A stretch of 64,000 nucleotides of DNA from a bacterium (GTDB lineage: Bacteria > Planctomycetota > UBA1135 > UBA2386): NCBI GenBank assembly GCA_024743115.1, contig JANSXC010000001.1, forward strand, positions 429,628 to 493,627. The letters run 5' to 3'. The translations under genes and the position numbers were made by a program. Each line of letters opens with the position of its first letter. Position 1 is the first letter of the stretch. Positions 18,698 to 26,170 of this stretch are shown here, one piece after another. The notes under the pieces are model-generated. The model worked only from the letters and a program-made list of their open reading frames with translations. It had not been told where the DNA came from and did not search any database.

Positions 18698-19960
18698 ATG
18701 CTGCGTCGCGCCCTCGCTCCGGTCGCGGCCGGTCTGTTCGTTGCGTGCGCCTCGGCGCAGACGATCCAGGCTGGCTGGCTCGGCGTCTGTTCCGCCTCGA
18801 CGACGTCTTTGAGCTACGTTAACAGTGGGGGAGCCGTGTTCGGCCTCAGCGTGTCGCCCAACTTCGGCGGCACGATCAGCCCCGGCACCGCGCAGTCGAT
18901 CCTGCATGATCCGCTCGATCCCGATGTGTTCTGGTGCGGCGGGTTCGGGTTCGTCGGCCGCGCGCGCGTAACGGCTTCGAACAGCGTCAACTACTCGCTG
19001 CTCACGAACGCGGTCGGTACGGCGACGCAAATGAGTTTCGACGGCCAGGGCGACGTCTGGGTCGCTGATGCCTGGACTGCGCAGATCCGCCGCGTCGACC
19101 GGCAGGGCGTCGTGACCAGTGTCTCGGCCGGCGTGCAGCCGTGGGGGGGCTCGTTGTCGGCCGGCACCGTCGATCCCGCGACCAATGACTACTACGCCGG
19201 CGGCAACGGCGCGCTCTATCGGCTCGCGAGCGGTCAGGCGACGGCCGTACCGTTCGTCACCGGCCTCGGTGGCCCGGTCACCGGTGTTGCGATCGACCCG
19301 TGCACCGGGGAGATCCTCGCCGCGGTCGGGCAGCCCGGCAACCGGCTCGTGCGCATCGATGCCGGCGCCGTTGCGCACGACCTGATTGCGCCAGGCAACC
19401 AGGTCATCGATCCCCAGGGCATCGTCGTCGGCAGTGACGGCAACTTCCTGACCGGCGGCGCGTTTGGCAGCGTCTTCTGCGTCGAGCGCCTGTCGGGTAT
19501 CCCGCGCCCGCTCGTTACCAACGCCGTGCCCGGCACCGTCACGAGCGTCACGGTCACACGCGTGCAGGGTGATGGCCAGGCCTGCGCGTTCGGCGATCCT
19601 TGTGGCTCCGTCTACGGCGTGCCGTGGCTGCGAACGTTCGGCCCGAACCGACCCGGCCGCCCCGCGTTCACGAGCTCCGTGAATCACCGGCCCGGCACGC
19701 TCGGCGCCATTGCGCTCGGAACCCGCGCGTTGCCCACCCCGCTGAGCCTCGATCCGTTCCTCGGCACGACCGGCTGTTTCCAGTTCGTCGACTCCGTGGT
19801 GCAGATCGCTCACTTTGCCGACGCCGCGGGCAACCTGTCGTTTGCCGTCGCCACGAACCCGGCCTTCGCCGGCGTCACCGTGTTCGTCCAGCACGCGGCC
19901 CTCGACGGCAACCAGCTCGGGGACTTCGCCCTGAGCAACGCCGTTCGCATGCAGTTCTGA
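18698..19960 (+). CDS. Secreted beta-propeller-like protein with shared C-terminal module
   Basis: The start is ATG 18698 (MLRRALAPVAAGLF), giving a signal peptide ending at ASAQ; upstream in-frame sequence lies antisense to mgtE and is not used. The protein has 420 residues. Residues about 25-290 show repeating blade-like elements of SMP-30/NHL type: GDVWVADAWTAQIRRVDRQG, VDPATNDYYAGGNGALYRL, IDPCTGEILAAVGQ, GIVVGSDGNFLTGG. The last 130 residues follow the C-terminal module (CGSVYG, LPTPLSLD, FAGVTVFVQHAALD, ALSNAV). No catalytic residues are recognised. It is probably exported to the cell surface. Confidence 0.8.
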   Translation: MLRRALAPVAAGLFVACASAQTIQAGWLGVCSASTTSLSYVNSGGAVFGLSVSPNFGGTISPGTAQSILHDPLDPDVFWCGGFGFVGRARVTASNSVNYSLLTNAVGTATQMSFDGQGDVWVADAWTAQIRRVDRQGVVTSVSAGVQPWGGSLSAGTVDPATNDYYAGGNGALYRLASGQATAVPFVTGLGGPVTGVAIDPCTGEILAAVGQPGNRLVRIDAGAVAHDLIAPGNQVIDPQGIVVGSDGNFLTGGAFGSVFCVERLSGIPRPLVTNAVPGTVTSVTVTRVQGDGQACAFGDPCGSVYGVPWLRTFGPNRPGRPAFTSSVNHRPGTLGAIALGTRALPTPLSLDPFLGTTGCFQFVDSVVQIAHFADAAGNLSFAVATNPAFAGVTVFVQHAALDGNQLGDFALSNAVRMQF

Positions 19961-20149
19961 ACAGGGTCGAAGCGCCGCCTCGGCGACGTTCTGGCGCGGA
20001 ACTGCCGCCGATCCCGCCCGTTCCTGCGCCGATTGCCTCACTTCGAGAAGGACGTGCCCGCAGTCCTTGACCACCGCCGGATCGCTCGCTAGGTTTCCCC
20101 GCTCGCTTCCCGGCGCCGAGGTTCATCTCGGAGCTGTGAGGCACCTTGT

Positions 20150-20226
<77 letters not shown>

Positions 20227-20227
20227 T

Positions 20228-20248
20228 TCTCCCGCCCGAGGCGGGAGA
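20228..20248 (+). terminator. Hairpin directly after the tRNA
   Basis: A perfect 9-bp stem TCTCCCGCC/GGCGGGAGA with a 3-nt CGA loop begins one base after the CCA end of tRNA-Pro. No T-run follows, so it may aid 3' processing or act as a GC-rich terminator with limited efficiency. Confidence 0.5.
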
Positions 20249-20383
20249 CTGGACGAGGCGAGGGATCCGTCAGCCCGCCTCGCGCCAGGCGCGACGCAGA
20301 CTCGCAAATCCTCTCCTGGTGACCCGCTCACGCTGCGAGCCCGGCGGGAGTCGTGGCCTTGGTCCAACCGCGGACCGTCGCGG

Positions 20384-20690
20384 TCAGTAGCTCGTCAGCA
20401 GCAGCTGACCGTTGCTGAACGAGATGCCGACGCTATTCGTCGTCGCGTCGAGGCACCCATTGTTGGCGAGTCGGCAGGCCGGCGAACTGCGGCAGGTTCG
20501 GTAGGGGCAATGCGATGACGGCGGAACCGGTCGGGTCCGACAGTGCTAGCTGGTTGCCGAACAGTTGGTCGTGGAGCGGAGTGCAGCCCGGCACCCGAAC
20601 GGGTCGGGCGCGGTTGCGGCCGGGGCCAGCCCCAGCGTGGCGAACGCGACCGAGTTTGGCGGACCATTGCCAATGGTCGTCGAGGCCGCA
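20384..20690 (-). pseudogene. Decayed C-terminal fragment of a secreted surface protein
   Basis: Three minus-strand pieces in different frames together match the shared C-terminal module. They are GNGPPNSVAFATLGLAPA, then GCTPLHDQLFGNQLALSD continuing to GSAVIALPLPN, then [20 protein letters not shown] with a stop at 20384-20386. The order and spacing equal those in intact proteins such as the one at 8029-9099. At least two frameshifts separate the pieces, and no N-terminal part or signal peptide is found upstream. I read this as a remnant of a gene lost near the tRNA. A sequencing error is less likely because two shifts would be needed. Confidence 0.6.
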
Positions 20691-20765
20691 CCTGGAGCTT
20701 TGCACCGTGCAGCTCGGATTGGTACGTTCGCGCCGCCGCGCCACTACTTCAAGGAGAGTCAAGCC

Positions 20766-20978
20766 GTGCCGCTCGTAATCATCGGTGTCGTTGTTTTTGC
20801 GTTCGGGGTGATCGACCTCGTTGGCAGCTTTGCAGGCCTGGACGTTTGGGGGGAGTGGATCCAGGTGGATCTGCCAGAGGCTATCTGGTCCTTCACGGCC
20901 TACATCGAGCTCGGGCTCGGAGCGTTGCTGTTCAAGGTCGGAATGAACATGCGACAACCGAAGAACGAGTCCGCGTAG
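20766..20978 (+). CDS. Small two-helix membrane protein
   Basis: The start is GTG 20766, preceded by a strong AAGGAG nine bases upstream. A longer frame from 20565 runs antisense through the decayed gene fragment and is rejected. The 70-residue product has a first hydrophobic helix (VPLVIIGVVVFAFGVIDLVG), a short loop containing GLDVWGEW, a second hydrophobic segment (IELGLGALLFKVGM), and a short charged tail. No family is recognised. Codon choice is less GC-biased than in neighbours, which may indicate a transferred gene. It stands alone between the pseudogene and another small ORF on the opposite strand. Confidence 0.6.
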   Translation: MPLVIIGVVVFAFGVIDLVGSFAGLDVWGEWIQVDLPEAIWSFTAYIELGLGALLFKVGMNMRQPKNESA

Positions 20979-21030
20979 TCGTCTCGAAGACAACGGCCAA
21001 CTCGTTGAATCGACGCCGGCGTCCAGCTGA

Positions 21031-21270
21031 TCACGCAGCCGGCCGCGCCGGTGCGCGCGGCAGCCGCACCCGGACGTGCCGGGCCGCCAGCGCGCGGGAG
21101 TAAACCGTCTCTTGCCGCTCTGCGGGCCTCGGCTCGACCGAGAGATGCCAGATGGAGATCGCGACGTCGAACGCGAAGAGGGCGAGCTTGACCACGAAAC
21201 AGGCACCGTGGGCCGCGAAGTTCGGAATCACGGCGAGCAGGATCACGTAGGTGGGGCCTCGCAAAGCCAA
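21031..21270 (-). CDS. Small hypothetical membrane ORF, possibly truncated
   Basis: A 79-codon frame begins at TTG 21270; an in-frame stop lies just upstream. Third codon positions are strongly GC, as in real genes here. The product has a hydrophobic stretch of about 45 residues (YVILLAVIPNFAAHG, then VVKLALFAFDVAISIW) and a basic tail. No Shine-Dalgarno site precedes it and no family is recognised. It may be the 3' part of a gene whose start was lost, in keeping with the decayed state of this stretch. Confidence 0.35.
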   Translation of the reverse strand: MALRGPTYVILLAVIPNFAAHGACFVVKLALFAFDVAISIWHLSVEPRPAERQETVYSRALAARHVRVRLPRAPARPAA

Positions 21271-21729
21271 AGTTCAGCACGCCATCAGACCAGCGACTTC
21301 GGGCCGATCCAGCCACACGAAAGCTTCACCGAGCTGGCCGATTTCGCCGGCATTTTCGGGCGACTGTCTCGACCGAGACTCGCGAAGCTGCTGCCGCGCC
21401 CAGCGGTGTCCCAGGCTCCAAGCGCGCTTCGGCGGGGGAGAAGTCGCGGATCGTGAGCGCGCAGCCGCAGTCGCGGTCGAGGGCCTGGCCGTGCCCAGTC
21501 GTCGTTGATACGGCAGGTTCGTTGGCGGGCGCGGATCCTCGCGCGCCCTGGCCGCCGTTGGCCGCGCGAGGCTGGCCGAGAATTCGCGACCATAACTCGG
21601 GGATCTGGCGCAGATCCGGCACCGGTCCTTCCGCAGTCCTTCGAACAACCCCCGCGCGCGTCGGGAGGTGTTGAACGGGCTGGTTGGCCCGGATCCGAAG
21701 TACCAGCCACCGAACGCTCGATCGCTCCG
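21271..21729. other. 459-bp stretch without a supported gene
   Basis: Frames exist on both strands but none has a start signal or a recognisable product. The longest minus frame is the shadow of the secreted protein gene that starts at 21730. The stretch may hold the promoter for the 21730-28801 gene set, but no clear promoter boxes were identified. Confidence 0.5.
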
Positions 21730-23898
21730 ATGCTCGCCCGCTTGCCGTCTACTCTCGCGCTCGCATGCGCCCTTGCCGCGCAACATGGATTTGCGCAGTC
21801 CGCCGATCGGCTCAGGACCGATCGGACGCCGGTGTTGGCGGCTGCCGGGGCCGAGCTCTGGGCCGATGCCGCTGGCTACAAGGCGGTATTCGGTGCCGAA
21901 CATGTCGAGTTCGTGCCGGCCTTCGGACCGCGTGCGGCGCGCAACTACCCGATTCGCTACGAGCTCGAATCGATCGGCCGCGGGCGAGTGCGGCAGGTCG
22001 TCGAAGCGGCAAGTCGGAGTCACCGCGGGCTGCAGGTCGAGTTCGCGCGCGGAACGCTCATCGAACGCTACGAGGTACGCGAGGACGGTATCGAGCAGAG
22101 CTTCGTGGTGCGCCAGCCACCGCTGGGGCCCGGCGACCTGATCGTGCGCGGGCGTCTGACGAGCGACCTGCCGGCGGTGCCGCATGCCGGTGGTCTGCGG
22201 TTCGAGGGGCCTGGCGTCGGGGCATGCACGCTCGGAGCGGTCACGGGAATCGATGCCAACGGGCGCAGAGTTGGCGGGACGATCCGATTCGATGGCGAGG
22301 TCGTCGAGTACATCCTGCCGTCGGCCTGGGTCGAGACCGCTCGGTTTCCGGTCGTCGTCGACCCGTTGATCGGTTCGACCGCCGCGATCCCGGACCCGGC
22401 CACCGGGCTTCACGAGTTGCCCGACGTGGCGTACGACGAGACCCACGACGTGTATCTCGTGGTGTTCGTGCGGCAGTGGTCGGCGGTCGACTTCGACGTT
22501 CACGCCCAGCGCCTCGATCGCGCCGGCAGCCTCGTCGGTAGTCGTATCCTGATCGAGAACTCCGGCGCGTTCGACTACAAGCCACAGGTTGCCAACGTCA
22601 ACCTGCGCGATCGCTTCGTCGTCGTCTGGCAGCGCGGCAGCAGTGGCGCGACCGAGGTTCACGCCCGGTCGGTCGACGCGGGTAATGGCGCGTTGTCGGT
22701 CGCGCGCGTGATTTCGCCATCGGGTCTGGCGTGTCAGGATCCGGATGTCGGTGGCGAGGCGACCGAGGCCGACGAAGATGCGATCTGTGTCTGGCACGAC
22801 GCGACGCAGGATCAGGTCACTGCCGCGCAGATCGGCGTCAATCCGGATGGCTCGCTGTTCGAGCATGACCTGACGACCATTGCCTTCGGCGCGAGTGAGC
22901 GGCCGTGTATCAGCAAGAGTGGCGGCGGCACCGGCCGGCACATGGTTGGCTGGATGCGCCGATTCACCGGCACCGACTACGATCCGATCTGCGCCGTCGT
23001 TGATCGCGAGATTACCGTGCTCGCCAGCCAGAGCCTCGACGGAGCGGTCAACTTCACGGCGGCGATCGATATCGACGGCAACGGCAACGAGTGGGTCGCA
23101 GCCTGGCAGGTGCGCGAGTCCTCGGGTTTGCTGAACGACGTCGTCGCACGTTCACTCGCCTACTCCGAGAACGATCGATCCAGCTATCTGCAGCCGATCG
23201 CGGTCATCAGCAACCAGGCCGGCACGGACGAGACCGATCCGTCGGTGTGCTGGCTCGGGAACGCCACGCTGGTCGGATACACCAACCATCAAACCAGCAC
23301 GTCGACGAGTGCCTGGGTGCGTTCGATCGATTCCCACACCTGCTTCGTTTGCGAGGCCAACGAGCGACTCGTTGCGAGCCTGACGGACGATGCGGTACCC
23401 GTCGCGGCCAGCATGCGTTCTGGGGGCGCCGACATCGACGAGGCGCTGGTCGCGTTCCATCGCCGGTCCGCCACCATCGGGCGCATTCACACTCGGGTCT
23501 ACGACAGCGAAGCCGGGGTATCACGAACCGTGCAGGAAGGCTGCGGCATCGGCGGTGGTTGGGCCAGCGCTACCTGCGCCAGGAACGGTAACGCGGGTTT
23601 CGCGGTGCGTGTGATTGGCGCGGCGCCGAACACTGCGGCAGTGCTGGTGGGCAGCCGGGCGATTGCACCGATCCCGTGTGGCCCGTGTCGCCTGCTACCG
23701 AATCCGTACGCCGGGTTCATTCATTCCACCGCGACGGACACCACCGGTGCCGCCGCGCTCACGGTCGCGATTCCGGCAGCACCTGCTTTCGTCGGCGTCG
23801 AGGTGTTCCTGCAGTGGGCGGTGTTCGAGCCGTTAACGCCGGGATGCTTCCTGTTCGCATCGGATCTGAGCACCGCCATCCGAGTCACCGTCGAGTAA
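21730..23898 (+). CDS. Large secreted protein with shared C-terminal module (paralogue 1)
   Basis: The start is ATG 21730 (MLARLPSTLALAC), which gives a signal peptide ending at GFAQ. The protein has 722 residues. The N-terminal 200 residues (GAELWADAAGYKAVFGA, VEFVPAFG, VTGIDANGRRVGGTI, VVDPLIGS) recur in the next gene, so the two are paralogues. Residues about 215-610 contain propeller-like segments describing repeated strands (DVAYDETHDVYLVVFVR, RFVVVWQRG, EWVAAWQVRE). The last 120 residues (EGCGIGG onward) are a Cys-containing variant of the C-terminal module. No enzyme motif is seen. It is 11 bp from the next gene, so they form an operon. Confidence 0.8.
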   Translation: MLARLPSTLALACALAAQHGFAQSADRLRTDRTPVLAAAGAELWADAAGYKAVFGAEHVEFVPAFGPRAARNYPIRYELESIGRGRVRQVVEAASRSHRGLQVEFARGTLIERYEVREDGIEQSFVVRQPPLGPGDLIVRGRLTSDLPAVPHAGGLRFEGPGVGACTLGAVTGIDANGRRVGGTIRFDGEVVEYILPSAWVETARFPVVVDPLIGSTAAIPDPATGLHELPDVAYDETHDVYLVVFVRQWSAVDFDVHAQRLDRAGSLVGSRILIENSGAFDYKPQVANVNLRDRFVVVWQRGSSGATEVHARSVDAGNGALSVARVISPSGLACQDPDVGGEATEADEDAICVWHDATQDQVTAAQIGVNPDGSLFEHDLTTIAFGASERPCISKSGGGTGRHMVGWMRRFTGTDYDPICAVVDREITVLASQSLDGAVNFTAAIDIDGNGNEWVAAWQVRESSGLLNDVVARSLAYSENDRSSYLQPIAVISNQAGTDETDPSVCWLGNATLVGYTNHQTSTSTSAWVRSIDSHTCFVCEANERLVASLTDDAVPVAASMRSGGADIDEALVAFHRRSATIGRIHTRVYDSEAGVSRTVQEGCGIGGGWASATCARNGNAGFAVRVIGAAPNTAAVLVGSRAIAPIPCGPCRLLPNPYAGFIHSTATDTTGAAALTVAIPAAPAFVGVEVFLQWAVFEPLTPGCFLFASDLSTAIRVTVE

Positions 23899-23909
23899 CG
23901 CGAGTCATC

Positions 23910-26141
23910 ATGAAGACACACCATCGATGCGCCTGGCTAGCGACGAGTTTGTTGGCCGCAGGGCTGGCGGCCCAGGACTTCACCCGTCTGCGAGAGGCGA
24001 CGTCGTTGCGTGAGAGCGGCAGTGGTCTGCATGCGCTCGCGTGGGACTACCAGGCAACCTTCACCGCGGCTGGAATGCGATTCGTTCCGGCGCTCGGTGA
24101 AGCGGCCGCGACGACGCAGCACTTGGCCGTCGAGCTACTCGATGTGCGACGTGGGGCTACCGCAATGCCAACCGCCGATGTGGGGCCGAGTCGGGGGGCG
24201 GACGGCGTGCGATACGACCGCGGTGGTGGGCTGACCGAGTACTACGCCATCGGGCCCGCCGGTATCGAACTCAGTCTGAGATTCCGCACGAGGCCCGCCG
24301 GCGCTGGTGACCTCGTCGCTCGGTTTCGCGTGGATACCTCGTTGATTCCACAGCCCCGGCAAGCCGACGAAGCCGGTGTGACGCTGTTGTTGCCCGGCGT
24401 CGGGGGAGTCACGATTGGCGGAGTCACCGGCATCGACGCGAACGGCCGGATCGCGCCGGGCTCGCTGCAACTTCGCGACGGCGTGCTCGAGCTACGGCTA
24501 TCCGCGGCGTTCGTTGACGAAGCCGCTTACCCGATGGTCCTGGATCCGTTGATCGGAACCACGATCGTCGCGACCACCGGAACGAGCACGACCGACACGA
24601 ACGCCGGGGTGGCCTACAGCACCGGTAGGGACGAGTACGCGGTGGTCTACTGCCGCACGATCTCGGCGGTGCAGCAGGAGATCCGCGCCAACTTCGTCGG
24701 TGGCCTCAGTGGACCGGGCATCTCCGGCCCGTTCCTGATTGCCGCCGCCGCCGCCGTTGCGCAACCGACCGTAGTGAGCGTGCCGCAACAAGACGCACTC
24801 GTAGTCGGCTGGCTGCAAGCCAACTCGTTGTTCGCGCCTTACGAACTCCTGAGCCGCTCGTTGGCGAGTTCGAACGGGGCGGTGGGGGTCACGACCGTGA
24901 TCGGCAATCGGGTCGAGAAGTTCGACATGGCAGCCGACAACGGACCGGCCGGGAATCGCGTGCTGTACTTCTACGACACGCCAGCCAGTGGCGGCCCGGG
25001 GACCGAGATCCGACTCGATGGCTTCAGCCTGCCGTCCGGCGGTGGCGCCCCCGTCTTCAACTCGCGGACGGTACTCGACTCGACGACGTGGACGTTTGGA
25101 GATCTCGCGATCTCGCGGAGCCAGCAGTCCAACGGTGCCTGTATCACCTGCTGGTCGGAGTCGATCGGGTCGTTGCAGTTCCTGAATGCGCAGGCCTGTG
25201 ATCTTGCCGGTAGTCCGATCGGCAGCAGCAACGTGATCGAGTCGTCGACCGGAGAGTTCGGGACCGTGGCGGTCGACGGCGATGGTACGGAGTTTCTGGT
25301 CGCCTACGGGCACGCGGCGAACGGGGAACGCGACATCGAGGGCATCCCCCTGATGCTGGTCGGTACGACTCTGATCGAAGGGTCAACGGTGCAACTTGCT
25401 GGCGGCGTCAACACCGAGCAAGTGCAGCCTGCGTTGGCATGGTGTCGCTACAAGTACGTCTTCGTCTGGGCCGACCAGGTATTGGCCAACACGTTCAACT
25501 ACGACGTTCGCGGCGTCGAGCTCGACCGCAACGGTACGCCGTGTGGAGCGACGTTCCGACTGCTCGGGCTCAATTCGACGATCTATCGGGCGGTCGAGTT
25601 CCAGCCCGCGATTGCCTCACAGATGAGTGGCGGCCTCCAGCTTGTGGCAGGCGATGGCGACGAGGCGCTGATCGTCTTTACCGAGGCCGACGATGCGCCG
25701 CCGTTCTCGAGCGACGTGATCGGCCATCGCGTCCGAGCACTCGGTGGCGGTGGCACGATCGCGTACGCCGGGACGAGCTGCGGCAACCCCGGAGTCATCG
25801 GGACGAGCGGTGGCCCGGCGGCGGTCGGTAACACCGACTTTCGCGTGACTCTCGCAAACGCTCCCGTCAACGCGGTACCGTTCCTGACGATCGGCTTTCC
25901 GGGCGGGGAGACGGTGTGCGGCGCGTGCTCGCTCAACAACCAGGTCGCCGCCCTGTTCATCTTCCCGCAGAACGGCGGCGCCGAGTTTCAGCAGCCGTTG
26001 CCATGCTCGATCGGCCCGTTCGTTGGCACGACCCTGCAGTTCCAATGGACCCTGCTCAACAGCGGCGCGAGCCCCTGCCCGTTGTTCCCCGGAATCGGCG
26101 CTTCGGCCACGCGGCGCCTACAGATCACGATCGGCAGCTAA
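23910..26141 (+). CDS. Large secreted protein with shared C-terminal module (paralogue 2)
   Basis: The start is ATG 23910 (MKTHHRCAWLATSLL), with a signal peptide ending at GLAAQ. The protein has 743 residues. It repeats the layout of its upstream neighbour: an N-terminal 190-residue region (GSGLHALAWDYQATF, MRFVPALGEA, VTGIDANGRIAPGSL, MVLDPLIGT), a propeller-like middle (YSTGRDEYAVVYCR, DALVVGWLQA, YVFVWADQ), and a C-terminal module (GTSCGNPGVIG, FLTIGFPGG, FQWTLLNSG). Paired cysteines in the C-terminal module may form disulfides. It is probably surface-located. Its stop codon overlaps a possible upstream start of the next gene (TAATG). Confidence 0.8.
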   Translation: MKTHHRCAWLATSLLAAGLAAQDFTRLREATSLRESGSGLHALAWDYQATFTAAGMRFVPALGEAAATTQHLAVELLDVRRGATAMPTADVGPSRGADGVRYDRGGGLTEYYAIGPAGIELSLRFRTRPAGAGDLVARFRVDTSLIPQPRQADEAGVTLLLPGVGGVTIGGVTGIDANGRIAPGSLQLRDGVLELRLSAAFVDEAAYPMVLDPLIGTTIVATTGTSTTDTNAGVAYSTGRDEYAVVYCRTISAVQQEIRANFVGGLSGPGISGPFLIAAAAAVAQPTVVSVPQQDALVVGWLQANSLFAPYELLSRSLASSNGAVGVTTVIGNRVEKFDMAADNGPAGNRVLYFYDTPASGGPGTEIRLDGFSLPSGGGAPVFNSRTVLDSTTWTFGDLAISRSQQSNGACITCWSESIGSLQFLNAQACDLAGSPIGSSNVIESSTGEFGTVAVDGDGTEFLVAYGHAANGERDIEGIPLMLVGTTLIEGSTVQLAGGVNTEQVQPALAWCRYKYVFVWADQVLANTFNYDVRGVELDRNGTPCGATFRLLGLNSTIYRAVEFQPAIASQMSGGLQLVAGDGDEALIVFTEADDAPPFSSDVIGHRVRALGGGGTIAYAGTSCGNPGVIGTSGGPAAVGNTDFRVTLANAPVNAVPFLTIGFPGGETVCGACSLNNQVAALFIFPQNGGAEFQQPLPCSIGPFVGTTLQFQWTLLNSGASPCPLFPGIGASATRRLQITIGS

Positions 26142-26170
26142 TGCCCGGTGAACAAGCCTCGAACTCGCCA

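Noticed and set aside
21274..22941. Long minus-strand frame of 555 codons
   Set aside because: It is antisense to the secreted protein gene at 21730-23898 and reads as low-complexity shadow sequence.
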